From: Galbitalea sp. SE-J8 | GTDB lineage: Bacteria > Actinomycetota > Actinomycetes > Actinomycetales > Microbacteriaceae | NCBI RefSeq assembly: GCF_030345695.1 | Contig: NZ_JAUASV010000016.1 | Coordinates: 1-64,000 of the forward strand | Length of the DNA stretch: 64,000 nucleotides | Direction: 5' to 3' | In this document: piece after piece, positions 25,656 to 35,314 of the stretch | How positions within the stretch are numbered: the first letter of the stretch is position 1 | Layout of the letters: each line of letters starts with the position of its first letter | Position numbers and translations under genes: made by a program | Notes under the pieces: model-generated | Seen by the model: only the letters and a program-made list of their open reading frames with translations | Databases searched by the model: none | What the model was told of the DNA's origin: nothing

Positions 25656-26564
25656 ATGAACTACTTTCCCTTCAGCAGGCGGACCCCCCTTCGCCTGACC
25701 TTCTGGTTCGGCATCGCCGTCATCGGCGTGTTCGGCCTCATTCCGGCGATCGCCGTCTTCGTCATCTCCTTCACCAACATCCGCGGTCTGCCTGGTCTGC
25801 CCGTCGACTGGGTGGGCTTTGAGAACTACGTGCGCTGGTTCTCGCCCGCGAAGGTCGGGTATAACCTCAACGCGCTGCGTAACACCATCGTGTACTCAGT
25901 AACGGTCACTCTGATCTCCAACGTGCTCGGGATCGCGATCGCGGTGCTCCTCAACCAGAAGCTGCGCGGACGGAACGCCTTCCGGGCGATCGTGTTCCTG
26001 CCGACGGTGCTCGGCGTGACGGTGATCGGTCTGATCTGGACGCTGTTCTTCAACCCCGGCGGCGGGCCCGCGGCGACCGTCTGGTCGTGGTTCGGCGCGA
26101 AGTCCGCGTTCTTCGGGGATCCCCACCTCGCGCTGGCACTGGTCATCTTCGTGCAGATCTGGATGGGGCTGGGCGTCAACGTCGTGATCTACCTCGCGGG
26201 ACTTCAGGCCATACCGGAAGACCTCTACGAGGCGGCGGCGATCGACGGCGCGACGGGGTGGCAGCGTTTCCGCAACGTGACGGTGCCCTTGCTCGCCCCA
26301 TCGGTCACGGCCAACGTGCTGCTCTCCATCGTCGGCACGCTGCAGAGCTACCAGCTCGCGTACGTACTCACCGGGCCGAGCAACCTGGCCACCCAGCTGC
26401 TCTCTCTCGCTCTGTTCTCCCAGGCCTTCGGCGGCAACGCCGCGAGCGGCCTGGGGAACACGCAGGGCTACGCGGCGACGATCTCGGTCATCCAGTTCGT
26501 CATCGTGGGCATCGCCTCTTCGCTCGTGCTGATCTACCTGCGCCGACGCGAGGCGAAGCTGTGA
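25656..26564 (+). CDS. Sugar ABC transporter permease (MalF-like)
   Basis: First integral membrane subunit of the carbohydrate importer. The 302-residue product has six predicted membrane segments, beginning with GIAVIGVFGLIPAIAVFVISF. The cytoplasmic EAA loop that contacts the ATPase (EAAAIDGATGWQRFRNVTVPL) lies near residues 190-210. The next permease gene overlaps by four bases (GTGA), a sign of translational coupling. No ATP-binding subunit is encoded in the locus, as is common for actinobacterial sugar transporters that share one MsmK-type ATPase. Confidence 0.92.
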   Translation: MNYFPFSRRTPLRLTFWFGIAVIGVFGLIPAIAVFVISFTNIRGLPGLPVDWVGFENYVRWFSPAKVGYNLNALRNTIVYSVTVTLISNVLGIAIAVLLNQKLRGRNAFRAIVFLPTVLGVTVIGLIWTLFFNPGGGPAATVWSWFGAKSAFFGDPHLALALVIFVQIWMGLGVNVVIYLAGLQAIPEDLYEAAAIDGATGWQRFRNVTVPLLAPSVTANVLLSIVGTLQSYQLAYVLTGPSNLATQLLSLALFSQAFGGNAASGLGNTQGYAATISVIQFVIVGIASSLVLIYLRRREAKL

Positions 26565-27403
26565 CCGCGCAAACCGCACCTCGCCGCCGCCGCCGGGTCC
26601 GGCCGCAGTCGGTGATCAATTACGCGCTAGCGCTGGTCGTCGCGTTCGCATACCTCTTCCCGCTACTGTTCGTGTTGAACACGTCGCTGAAGAGCGACCA
26701 GGACTTCTTCCGCAACCCCGTCGGCCTCGTCACCTCGCCGCAGTTCGGCAACTTCGTCGAGGCGTGGAATCGCGGCCACTTCGGTGCGCTGATCGGAAAC
26801 AGCGTGCTCTACACGCTCGCCGCAGCGGGACTCGGCACCCTCGTCTCACTGATGATCGGGTTCCCCGTATCGCGGGGCTACTTCAAGCACTCGAGGGCGT
26901 GGTACGGACTTTTCGTGGTGCTCCTGTTCCTGCCGAACGCGATCATCACGCAGTTCCAGTTGCTGCTGCGCATCGGGTTGTACAACAGCCAACTCGGCTA
27001 CATCCTCATCATGGCCGCAGCGGTCGGCGTGGGGCCGATCCTCATCGCCGCGTACGCTCGCTCGATCCCCATCGAGCTCGACGAAGCCGCGGCCGTCGAC
27101 GGTGCCGGCTATTGGCGGTACCTGTTCACCTTCGTCGTTCCGCTCGCGCGTCCGGCGCTCGCCACGGTCTTCATCCTGCAGGCGATCGGTATCTGGAACG
27201 ACATCATCCTCGCGACCGTGCTGCTGCCCGATCGTCAGAAGGCGCCGATCTCGCTCGGGCTCTACGCCTTTCAGGGCACGTATAACAACGAGTGGGGCCT
27301 TCTGGCGGCGGCGACGCTCATCGTCGCGGCACCGCTGGTCGTTGCATTCCTGGCCCTGCAGCGCTACCTGATCGGCGGAATCGTCGGAAGCGTCAAGGGC
27401 TGA
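26561..27403 (+). CDS. Sugar ABC transporter permease (MalG-like)
   Basis: Second membrane subunit, 280 residues. A basic start (TAPRRRRRVRPQS) is followed by six hydrophobic segments, starting NYALALVVAFAYLFPLLFVL, and the EAA loop (DEAAAVDGAGYWRYLFTFV) near residues 168-186. It starts at a GTG overlapping the stop of the first permease by four bases; a longer open frame upstream is ignored because it would run far inside that gene. The alpha-mannosidase gene starts three bases after its stop. Confidence 0.92.
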   Translation: MTAQTAPRRRRRVRPQSVINYALALVVAFAYLFPLLFVLNTSLKSDQDFFRNPVGLVTSPQFGNFVEAWNRGHFGALIGNSVLYTLAAAGLGTLVSLMIGFPVSRGYFKHSRAWYGLFVVLLFLPNAIITQFQLLLRIGLYNSQLGYILIMAAAVGVGPILIAAYARSIPIELDEAAAVDGAGYWRYLFTFVVPLARPALATVFILQAIGIWNDIILATVLLPDRQKAPISLGLYAFQGTYNNEWGLLAAATLIVAAPLVVAFLALQRYLIGGIVGSVKG

Positions 27404-27406
27404 CGC

Positions 27407-30400
27407 GTGCACGAAAGCGACATTCAGACACTCGGCCGGGTGCGCCGCGTGCTGCGAGAGCGGATCCGTCCTGCGGTGTACAGCGCCGCGCACCCTCTAT
27501 CGATCGCAAGCCACGGGGTGAACGGCGAGCCGATCGCCGTCGCGGACGGCATCTCGGCTCCGTATCGGGAGTTCGCGGTCGGAGACGCGTGGGGTCGCGC
27601 GTGGGGAACGACCTGGTTTCGGCTGACGGGCGTCGTGCCGCCGGAATTCGCCGGGCGTCACCTCGAGATCGTGTTCGACCTCGGATTCGACCGCAGCAAG
27701 CCGGGTTTTCAGGCCGAAGCACTCGTCTACCGCGGTGACGGCACCCCGGTGCGCTCGCTGCATCCGCTCGCCCAGTGGATACCCGTATCGCGCACGGCCG
27801 CGCGGGGAGAGCGGATCGAGTTCTTCGTCGAGGCGTCATCCAATCCGCTCATCCTCGATGACGACGACCCGTTCCGGGTGACGCTCGAGGGCGACTGGGC
27901 GACCTCGAACGAGGCGTTGCTCTACCGGGTGCAGCGGGCCGATCTGTGCGTGTTCGAGGAGGAGGTGTTCGACCTCGTGCACGACGTCGAGGTGCTGCTC
28001 GAGCTCGCTGAGCAACTTCCCGCGGAATCGACGCGACGCGCACGCGTCCTCGTCGGTCTCGGTCGCGCCCTCGACCGTCTCGACCTGACCGATATCGACG
28101 GCACGGCATCGGCTGCGCGCGAGACGCTTGCCCCCCTGCTCGCCGCTCCCGCGAGCCAGACCTCGCATCGCATTGCCGCGGTCGGCCACGCTCACATCGA
28201 CTCCGCGTGGCTCTGGCCGCTGCGCGAGACGGTGCGCAAGGTCGCGAGGACGGCGAGCTCGATGGTCACGCTCATCGACGAGCACGACGAGTTCGTCTAC
28301 GCGATGTCGAGCGCGCAGCAGTACGCGTGGCTCAAGCAGCATCGCCCCGAGGTGTTCGAACGCGTTCGCCAGGCCGTGGCCGGGGGACGATTCGTTCCGG
28401 TCGGCGGCATGTGGGTCGAAGCGGATGCCGTGCTGCCGAGCGGCGAGGCGCTCATCCGTCAATTCACCTACGGTCAGCGGTTCTTTCGGGACGAGTTCGG
28501 CATCGAGTGCCGTGGCGCGTGGCTGCCCGACAGCTTCGGCTACTCCGCGGCGCTGCCGCAGCTTCTCGTCGGCGCCGGCTTCGAATGGTTCCTCACCCAG
28601 AAGCTCTCGTGGAACGAGCGCAACCCGTTCCCGCACAGCACGTTCCTGTGGGAGGGCGTCGACGGGTCGCGCATCTTCACGCACTTCCCACCGGTCGACA
28701 CCTACAGCTCTCAGCTGTCCGGCGCCGAGCTTGCGCTCGCGGCGCGGCAGTTCCGCGAGAAGGCCGTCGCGTCGTCGTCGCTCGCGCCGACCGGATGGGG
28801 TGACGGGGGCGGAGGCACGACGCGTGAGATGATCGCCCGCGCCCGGCGACTCGCCGACCTCGAGGGCAGCCCGCGGGTGTCGTGGGAGAAGCCGGACGCG
28901 TTCTTCGCCCGCGCGAAGGAGGAACTCCCCGAACCCCCCGTCTGGCGCGGCGAGCTGTACCTCGAACTGCACCGGGGCACGTACACCACCCAGCATGCGA
29001 TGAAGCAAGGCAACCGACGCAGCGAAGTGCTCGCCGTCGAAGCCGAGCTGTGGAGTGCGGCTGCGGCGGTGCGCGTGGGGCATCCGTATCCGTACGACGC
29101 GCTGGATGCGATCTGGCGCGACATCCTGCTGCTGCAGTTCCACGACATCCTGCCGGGCTCGTCGATCGCCTGGGTGCACCGCGAAGCGCGCGACCGTTAC
29201 GCGGATATCGCTACCCGGCTCGAGGACATCGTCGGCTCGGCGCTCGGGGCGCTCGGGGCCGAGCTCGACCCAGACGGCGACCTCTCGGTCAATGCCGCGC
29301 CGGTCGCTGCGGCGGGCGTGCGGTCCGGCGCGATCGATGCCGCCGCGCCGGCGCGGGTGTCGATCGAGTCCCGCGACGACGGCTCGATCCTGCTGACGAG
29401 CGGCAGCATCTCGGCGCAGATCGACGCCGACGGTCTCGTGGTGCACCTCATCGATCTCGCCTCTGGTCGTGACGCGATCCCGGCTGGCTCTCGAGGCAAC
29501 CTGCTGCAGCTGCACCAGGACTTCCCCAACCTCTGGGACGCGTGGGACGTCGATCAGCACTACCGCGGGACGCGCCGCGACCTCGCTGAGGGAGCGAGCG
29601 TGCGCGTGGAGGGCACGGCTGTCGTCGTCGAGCGCTCGTTCGGCAATTCGAGCATCGAGCAGCGCATCTCGATCGGGCTCGACGGCGCTGCACTCGTGAT
29701 CGACAACCGCATCGACTGGCGTGAGCGCGAGAAGTTCCTCAAGCTCGCGTTTCCGGTTGACGTCTTCGCCGACACCGCGCTCGCGGAGACCCAGTTCGGC
29801 TATCAGACCCGAGCGACGCACGAGAACACGTCGTGGGATGACGCGCGGTTCGAGACGCACGCGCAGCGCTGGTTCCTCGTGCAGGAGCCGGGGTTCGGAG
29901 TCGCGTTCGCGAACGATTCGACCTACGGTTTCGACGTCACCCGGGTCGAGCGCGACGGCCGGATCACTCAGGATGCGCGCTTCTCGCTGCTGCGGGCCCC
30001 GCGGTACCCCGACCCCGAGACGGACCAGGGCGTGCAGACGATGCGCGTCGCGATCGTGCCCGGAGCGGATGTCGCGGCAGCGACCGCGACCGGGCACCTG
30101 GTGAACGCTTCGCGGCGAACGGTACGCGGCACTGCGCTCGGGCCGCTCGTCGCGAGTTCCACGCCGGCAGTGCTGGTCAGCGCGGTGAAGCTCGCCGACG
30201 ACCGCTCGGGCGACCTCATCGTGCGCGTATACGAGGCGCTCGGTGCCCGTGCGCACGCGACGCTCCAGGTCGCCGGCCGGTGGTCCGACGGGCATCGCGT
30301 CGACCTGCTCGAGCGGATCACCGGTGCCGTTCCGCTCACCCAGGCGGCGGATGCATCGAGCATCGCCGTCGACCTGCGACCGTTCGAGGTCGCGACCTTC

Positions 30401-30430
30401 CGCCTGCGGCGGGTGGACTCGGGCCGTTGA
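27407..30430 (+). CDS. Alpha-mannosidase, glycoside hydrolase family 38
   Basis: Releases mannose from alpha-linked mannosides. The 1007-residue product has an N-terminal beta domain, then the GH38 catalytic domain with HAHIDSAWLWPLRET near residue 262 (zinc-binding His and Asp), MWVEADAVLPSGEALIRQ, and WLPDSFGYSAALPQL near 373, whose Asp is the catalytic nucleophile. The long C-terminal beta domains are typical. There is no signal peptide, so it acts in the cytoplasm on imported sugar. It is cotranscribed with the permeases (three-base gap) and the GH92 gene follows after two bases. Linkage preference (alpha-1,2, 1,3 or 1,6) cannot be read. Confidence 0.93.
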   Translation: MHESDIQTLGRVRRVLRERIRPAVYSAAHPLSIASHGVNGEPIAVADGISAPYREFAVGDAWGRAWGTTWFRLTGVVPPEFAGRHLEIVFDLGFDRSKPGFQAEALVYRGDGTPVRSLHPLAQWIPVSRTAARGERIEFFVEASSNPLILDDDDPFRVTLEGDWATSNEALLYRVQRADLCVFEEEVFDLVHDVEVLLELAEQLPAESTRRARVLVGLGRALDRLDLTDIDGTASAARETLAPLLAAPASQTSHRIAAVGHAHIDSAWLWPLRETVRKVARTASSMVTLIDEHDEFVYAMSSAQQYAWLKQHRPEVFERVRQAVAGGRFVPVGGMWVEADAVLPSGEALIRQFTYGQRFFRDEFGIECRGAWLPDSFGYSAALPQLLVGAGFEWFLTQKLSWNERNPFPHSTFLWEGVDGSRIFTHFPPVDTYSSQLSGAELALAARQFREKAVASSSLAPTGWGDGGGGTTREMIARARRLADLEGSPRVSWEKPDAFFARAKEELPEPPVWRGELYLELHRGTYTTQHAMKQGNRRSEVLAVEAELWSAAAAVRVGHPYPYDALDAIWRDILLLQFHDILPGSSIAWVHREARDRYADIATRLEDIVGSALGALGAELDPDGDLSVNAAPVAAAGVRSGAIDAAAPARVSIESRDDGSILLTSGSISAQIDADGLVVHLIDLASGRDAIPAGSRGNLLQLHQDFPNLWDAWDVDQHYRGTRRDLAEGASVRVEGTAVVVERSFGNSSIEQRISIGLDGAALVIDNRIDWREREKFLKLAFPVDVFADTALAETQFGYQTRATHENTSWDDARFETHAQRWFLVQEPGFGVAFANDSTYGFDVTRVERDGRITQDARFSLLRAPRYPDPETDQGVQTMRVAIVPGADVAAATATGHLVNASRRTVRGTALGPLVASSTPAVLVSAVKLADDRSGDLIVRVYEALGARAHATLQVAGRWSDGHRVDLLERITGAVPLTQAADASSIAVDLRPFEVATFRLRRVDSGR

Positions 30431-30432
30431 CT

Positions 30433-33400
30433 GTGTCTGGGGCGGCGCCGCGATCCGGACCGTCGGTGGCGCACGCGGCCACTTCCCGCCCTGGCGCCGG
30501 GTTCGTTTCTCCCGCCGCCGCCTATGTGTTCGGCGCAGGCGGCGTCGAGGTGCCCGGTGATGTCGGCGTGGACCTCCGAGGACACCGCATCGGCCCGGAG
30601 GAGGAGCTGTGCTACGCCGTGCTTCCCGAATGGGATGCCGGTGCCGATGCCGTGGACGGGTTCGCTGCCGATGCCGTCGCGGTGGATCTCGTGTTCGCCA
30701 GCGGTGGTCGGCTGAGCGCGCGAGCGCCGGTCGACCAGTACGGGGTGGCGGTGAGCGCGCGCGCCCAGCACGAGGGCCGCACCCTGCACCCCGACCAGTG
30801 GAATCTCGTGCGCGTCGGGCTGGCCGCGGCCGTCGGGGAGGTCGTGGCGGGGGTCGACGTCCACCTGGAGGAGACGCGAGCTGGGGGTCGTCGCGGATTG
30901 CTGACCGGCTGGATCGACGTGCTCGGCATCCGGCCCATCCCTGTCGAGCCGGCTCGCCCGGTCGATCGGGCGCGGATCCGGCAGGGCTCGATGTCGGCCC
31001 CCGGCCTGTCGCGGGGCAACTGTGTACCGACCGTGGCTGTTCCGGGCGGCTTCGTCGGCGGCATCCCGGTCACCCGCGCCGATTCGCCAGGCTGGCCGTA
31101 CTCGTGGCACGCGGACAACCGCGACGACAACCGGCCGGCGCTGCAGGCGTTCGCGACCTCGCACCTGCCGAGCCCGTGGATGCGCGACCGTGGTGTCTTC
31201 CAGGTCATGCCCGCATTCGCCAATGAGTCTGTTCCCAGCACTCCGGAGGCCCGTGCCCTCGGCTTCTCGCATGATGACGAGATCGCGCGGCCGCACGACT
31301 ATCGCGTGCGATTGGACGGCGGCATCCTGGCCGAGATGACGGCCACCGACCACACCGTGCTGCTGCGGTTCACCTGGCCGCCCGGAACCGACGAGGGACT
31401 GCTCGTCTTCGATCAGATCGGCGGCCGCGGCGAGCTGCGGCTGCCCGAGCCGCGGCCGACATCATCCGATGCGGTCCTCACCGCGTATACCGACGACGGG
31501 GCCGAGGCGCAGGCCGACCGCGCGGCAGCGCCGCGCGCCTACCTCCACGCGCACGTCGATCGTCCGGTGGTGGCGTGCGGGAGCATCCGGCGCGGGCCGT
31601 TAGCGGCGACCGCGTCTTCGCCGGCCGGGTGGGTGAGGGTCGGGCTCGATGCCAGCCGCACGGTCACCCTGCGGCTGGCCACGAGCTTCATCGGCACCGA
31701 CCAGGCGGGCCGGAACCTGGTGCTCGACCGTGCCGACGACGACTTCGAGGTCGTGCGCGAGCGCTCGGCGGATGCCTGGGACGAATGGATCGGGCGTGTG
31801 GAGCTCCCCGATGCCAGCCCCGAGCAGCGCGCGATGATGGCAACGGCACTGTATCGGGTGGGACTGTTCCCGTCCCGCGGTCACGAGAACCTGGGGACCG
31901 CGGAACACCCGGATCCGCACTACGCCAGTCCCTTCGACCCCGTCGCCGGGTCGGACGCCGAGCGCACCGGCGCGCGGGTACGCCGGGGCGAGCTGAGCGT
32001 CAACCACGGCTTCTGGGATGTCTACCGCACCGCGTGGCCGCTCTACGCGCTGCTCGATCCCGATCTCGCGGCGCGCCTGCTCGACGGGTTCGTCGAGCAC
32101 TATCGCGCGAGCGGATGGACGAGCCGCTGGGCGGCGCCCGGCCCCATCGACTCCATGACGGGCACCTCGAACGACATCGTGCTCGCCCATGCCGTCGCGG
32201 CGGGCGTGCCCGTGCGTGTCGGTGCCGCGTCGGGACCGGAGGACCATCGCCTCGACCTGTGGTCGGCGTTCGACTCGGCGCTGCGGAACGCGACCGTCAT
32301 CCCGCCCGTCGCCCGCGTCGGACGGAAGGGCATGGCGACCTCTCCCTACCGGGGCTGGGTGGACACCTCCGTGCCCGAGGGGCTCTCGTGGACGCTTGAC
32401 GGTGCGATCAACGACCTCGCGGTCGCCCGGCTCGCCGACGAGTTGCGGATGCGCACGGCGAACGACCATCCCCGCTATGAGGAGCTCGACGCCGCGGTGG
32501 ACTATTTCACCGCCCGCGCCACGTCGTACGCGACCGTTTTCGACGCGCGCACCGGGTTCTTCGTGGGCCGCGACAGCCGCGGACGGTTCCGCGCCGACCC
32601 GGAGCACTACGACCCGCGAGTCTGGGGGCACGACTACACCGAGACGAACGGCTGGGGCACCGCGTTCACCGTGCCGCACGACGGTGCGGGGCTCGCCGCG
32701 CTTCACGGTGGGCGGGAGGCACTCGGTCGCAAGCTCGACGAGTTCTTCGCGACGCCGGAGCGCGGCGACGTCACCATCAGCGGCTCGTATCCCGGCGTCA
32801 TCCACGAGATGGTCGAGGCTCGCAACCTCCGGTCGGGGCAGTGGGCGCCATCGAATCAACCGGCCCACCACATCCCGTTCATGGCGTTGTTCGCCGGTCG
32901 CCCGGACCTCGCCCAGGACGCGGTGCGCACGGCCGTCGAGCGCATGTTCACGGGCGGTGAGATCGGTCAAGGGTGGCCGGGCGATGAGGACAACGGCGAG
33001 ATGGCGGCGTGGTGGGTGTTCGCCGCACTCGGGTTGTATCCCCTCGTGCCGGGGAGCGCCGGCTACGTGCTGGTGGCGCCGTCGGTGCCGTGCGCCCGGA
33101 TCAGGATGGGAGACGAGCGCTGGCTCACGATCAGGGCGCTCGGCCTCGATCGAGCCCACCGCTACGTGGAGTCGGTGCGCATCAACGGCGAACCGTGGCA
33201 CAGCACGTTCGTGCCGCACGATCTCATCGCCCGGGGTGCGACCATCGACGTCGTGCTCTCCGAGCGGCCGACCGCGTGGGGGAGTGCGGTCGACAGCGAG
33301 CCCCCTTCTCTCACGGCGCCTGGGCAGCTCCCGACGGTGCTGCACGATCTGACCTCAGACGCCGTGGTGCGCGTCTCACCGGGCGTCGTCGGCGACGCGG

Positions 33401-33714
33401 TCGGAGTGGTCGACGACGAAGCGTGCGAGCCCGGCCTCGTGCTCGAGGCGGGTGCGTGGATCGAGGTGTCTCTCGCGGCCGGGGCCGCCCCCCACTGCTT
33501 TACCCTCGCGAGCGCCATTGCCGGCCGACATCGCTTTCGACTGGAGCGTCGCTCCGGCGAGCGCTGGGAAAGCGTGCTGCGTTCGGATGCCGTATTCCTG
33601 TGGGACGCACAATTGCGTCCCTTTGCGCTCACCCCTGTCCGCGCCCGCCGATGGCGCCTGATCGCGGAGTCGCGCTTCGTCGTGCAGCAGATAGAGCTGC
33701 TCGTCAGTCGGTGA
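30433..33714 (+). CDS. Alpha-mannosidase, glycoside hydrolase family 92
   Basis: A calcium-dependent exo-alpha-mannosidase family acting mainly on alpha-1,2-linked mannose, as in N-glycans and fungal mannan. The product of about 1093 residues has an N-terminal beta domain and a catalytic (alpha/alpha)6 part with GFWDVYRTAWPLYALLDP near residue 525 and GWPGDEDNGEMAAWWVF near 846, containing the acidic residues of the family, followed by GLYPLVPGSAGYVL. An additional C-terminal beta domain of about 130 residues follows. No signal peptide is seen. The frame is open before the GH38 stop, so the start is uncertain: a TTG at 30427 overlapping that stop or the GTG at 30433, which I prefer. Confidence 0.9.
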   Translation: MSGAAPRSGPSVAHAATSRPGAGFVSPAAAYVFGAGGVEVPGDVGVDLRGHRIGPEEELCYAVLPEWDAGADAVDGFAADAVAVDLVFASGGRLSARAPVDQYGVAVSARAQHEGRTLHPDQWNLVRVGLAAAVGEVVAGVDVHLEETRAGGRRGLLTGWIDVLGIRPIPVEPARPVDRARIRQGSMSAPGLSRGNCVPTVAVPGGFVGGIPVTRADSPGWPYSWHADNRDDNRPALQAFATSHLPSPWMRDRGVFQVMPAFANESVPSTPEARALGFSHDDEIARPHDYRVRLDGGILAEMTATDHTVLLRFTWPPGTDEGLLVFDQIGGRGELRLPEPRPTSSDAVLTAYTDDGAEAQADRAAAPRAYLHAHVDRPVVACGSIRRGPLAATASSPAGWVRVGLDASRTVTLRLATSFIGTDQAGRNLVLDRADDDFEVVRERSADAWDEWIGRVELPDASPEQRAMMATALYRVGLFPSRGHENLGTAEHPDPHYASPFDPVAGSDAERTGARVRRGELSVNHGFWDVYRTAWPLYALLDPDLAARLLDGFVEHYRASGWTSRWAAPGPIDSMTGTSNDIVLAHAVAAGVPVRVGAASGPEDHRLDLWSAFDSALRNATVIPPVARVGRKGMATSPYRGWVDTSVPEGLSWTLDGAINDLAVARLADELRMRTANDHPRYEELDAAVDYFTARATSYATVFDARTGFFVGRDSRGRFRADPEHYDPRVWGHDYTETNGWGTAFTVPHDGAGLAALHGGREALGRKLDEFFATPERGDVTISGSYPGVIHEMVEARNLRSGQWAPSNQPAHHIPFMALFAGRPDLAQDAVRTAVERMFTGGEIGQGWPGDEDNGEMAAWWVFAALGLYPLVPGSAGYVLVAPSVPCARIRMGDERWLTIRALGLDRAHRYVESVRINGEPWHSTFVPHDLIARGATIDVVLSERPTAWGSAVDSEPPSLTAPGQLPTVLHDLTSDAVVRVSPGVVGDAVGVVDDEACEPGLVLEAGAWIEVSLAAGAAPHCFTLASAIAGRHRFRLERRSGERWESVLRSDAVFLWDAQLRPFALTPVRARRWRLIAESRFVVQQIELLVSR

Positions 33715-33742
33715 GGGTCTGGCGTCGACGCACGCTCCATGG

Positions 33743-33793
33743 TTGACGCGGGAACCGAGACGTCCTAGGCTCTTAATGCCGAAACGTTTCGGC
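33743..33793 (+). promoter_or_regulatory. Promoter with LacI-type operator O2
   Basis: TTGACG (33743-33748), a 17-base spacer and TAGGCT (33766-33771) make the best-formed promoter seen in the window. The 16-base perfect palindrome GCCGAAACGTTTCGGC (33778-33793) sits over the predicted start point. It controls only a 43-codon remnant directly, which suggests that a real gene once followed. Confidence 0.8.
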
Positions 33794-33810
33794 CTTTCGG
33801 GAGATGTTCA

Positions 33811-33942
33811 ATGAAGAAGATCCACGTCGTTGTCGCAAACGCCGCAACGCTCGCCCTTTCCGCGGCCGCGTTCTGCGGACTGCCCGCGCCTCAGTCGGCA
33901 CGTGCCGACGCGGTGACGGCGGCGCGGGCGAGTCGCGGGTGA
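33811..33942 (+). pseudogene. Remnant: promoter, ribosome-binding site and signal peptide without a mature protein
   Basis: A 43-codon frame starts MKKIHVVVANAATLALSAAAF, a textbook secretion signal (two Lys, hydrophobic core), followed by a possible cleavage site near SARADA, then runs into a stop after a few Ala/Arg codons. GGGAG lies eight bases upstream and a well-formed promoter with operator O2 precedes it. The likely history is deletion of most of a secreted enzyme gene of the same regulon. A functional small secreted peptide is possible but less likely given its composition. Confidence 0.55.
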
Positions 33943-33950
33943 GCCGTTGC

Positions 33951-34005
33951 TTGCGAGAGGGGCCCGCGCGCGTGATAAGTTCAACCTGGCCGAAACGTTT
34001 TGTTT
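33951..34005 (+). promoter_or_regulatory. Promoter with LacI-type operator O3 for the GH130 operon
   Basis: TTGCGA (33951-33956), a 17-base spacer and GATAAG (33974-33979) form a plausible promoter, followed by an imperfect operator GCCGAAACGTTTTGT (33989-34003) matching O2 in its left half and centre. The leader to the GH130 start is about 220 bases long (34006-34204), in which I find no gene or riboswitch. Confidence 0.6.
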
Positions 34006-34204
34006 CACACGACAGGGTGTGGAACTGCCAACGCGTGACAAGTGCCGCCCATCGCCAGAACGAACCGAAAACGCTCGCTCCGCCTCAGCCGCCTTCAGCG
34101 CTTGTGACGCGTGTCCGCCGGTGGCCGCGCTCGTCGGAGCCGCATCATCGATCCCCTCCTCGCCAAGCATGACGGGCTGACCGAGTTCCCCACAGAAAGA
34201 CACC

Positions 34205-35314
34205 ATGACCTTCACCGAACGATCTACGGCCATCCCTTACGCGCTGGAGCGGGTGGGCGAGGTGATGGCGCCCGAGCCCGGCAACCCCCTGGAAGCCGAG
34301 GGTGTGCTCAATCCCGCCGCCGCGTGGTCGCCCGAGGGCGATCTCATCCTGTTCCCGCGTCTGGTCTCGGCGGGCAATTTCTCACGGGTGGGGCGCGCAC
34401 GCGTGGTGACGACCGACGGCGTGCCGACGGGGGTCGAGCGCGAGGGCGTGGTGCTCGAGCCGGCCCGGGCGTGGGAGCACGGCACGGAGCACGGCGGCAC
34501 GGAGGACCCGCGGATCACGGCGATCCCGTCGCTCGGCGTGCACGTCATGACCTATGTCGCCTTCGGCCCGATGGGTCCGCGCCCGGCGCTCGCGATCTCC
34601 CGCGACCTGACGGAGTGGACCCGTCTCGGCCCCGTGCTGTTCGATTACGACGATGCGCTCGACACCGATCTGAACCTGTTCCCCAACAAGGACGTCGTGT
34701 TCTTCCCCGAGGTCGTGCCGGCGCCGGATGGCACGCCGAGCTATGCGGCCCTGCACCGTCCGATGTGGGAGCTCGGCTTCAGCCGCCCCGACGAGGTCTC
34801 CACGGCCCCCGCAGTAGCCCCTGACGATCGACCGAGCATCTGGATCTCGTACATCCCGGCCGCCGAGGTCGAGGCGGACATCGCCCGGCTCGTGCGGTTC
34901 GGCTCGCACCGGTTCGTCGCCGGACCCGCGCACGACTGGGAGGCGATCAAGATCGGCGCCGGCCCAGCACCGATCCGAGTGCCCGAAGGGTGGCTCCTGC
35001 TGCACCACGGCGTGTCGGGCGAGATCTCGGGCGGCAGCTTCGAGCCGCAGTCGAACGTGCGCTACTGCGCCGGCGCCATGTTGCTCGACGAGCGCGACCC
35101 GAGCCGACTGCTCGCGCGCACGCCGCATCCGCTGCTGAGCCCGGAGACGGATGCCGAGGTCGACGGCATCGTCGCGAACGTCGTCTTCCCCACGGCCATC
35201 GAGGTCATCGACGGGGAGACCTACGTCTTCTACGGCATGGCCGACAGTCGCATCGGCGTGGCCCGCCTCATCCGGGTCGACACCGGGGCCCGCACGCCGG
35301 GCGACGCGTCATGA
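34205..35314 (+). CDS. Glycoside hydrolase family 130 protein, probable beta-mannoside phosphorylase
   Basis: GH130 enzymes split beta-mannosides with phosphate, giving mannose 1-phosphate, or hydrolyse beta-1,2-mannosides. The 369-residue product has the five-bladed propeller pattern, with NPAAAWSPEGDLILFPRLV, GTEDPRITAIPSLGVHVMTY (the Asp is the family general acid), PNKDVVFFPEV, WLLLHHGVSG and VVFPTAIEVIDGETYVFYG. No signal peptide is present. The ribosome-binding site is weak (AGAAAG). A second GH130 gene overlaps the end by four bases. In an N-glycan context the likely substrate is Man-beta-1,4-GlcNAc, but this is inferred from the alpha-mannosidase neighbours. Confidence 0.85.
   Translation: MTFTERSTAIPYALERVGEVMAPEPGNPLEAEGVLNPAAAWSPEGDLILFPRLVSAGNFSRVGRARVVTTDGVPTGVEREGVVLEPARAWEHGTEHGGTEDPRITAIPSLGVHVMTYVAFGPMGPRPALAISRDLTEWTRLGPVLFDYDDALDTDLNLFPNKDVVFFPEVVPAPDGTPSYAALHRPMWELGFSRPDEVSTAPAVAPDDRPSIWISYIPAAEVEADIARLVRFGSHRFVAGPAHDWEAIKIGAGPAPIRVPEGWLLLHHGVSGEISGGSFEPQSNVRYCAGAMLLDERDPSRLLARTPHPLLSPETDAEVDGIVANVVFPTAIEVIDGETYVFYGMADSRIGVARLIRVDTGARTPGDAS

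Noticed and set aside
30280-30432. Earlier start of the GH92 gene
   Set aside because: The frame is open upstream, but this lies inside the GH38 gene, and no ribosome-binding site or conserved residues support it.
33943-34204. Riboswitch or small gene in the GH130 leader
   Set aside because: I find no known riboswitch core and no frame with a plausible start; only the promoter and operator at the beginning are supported.
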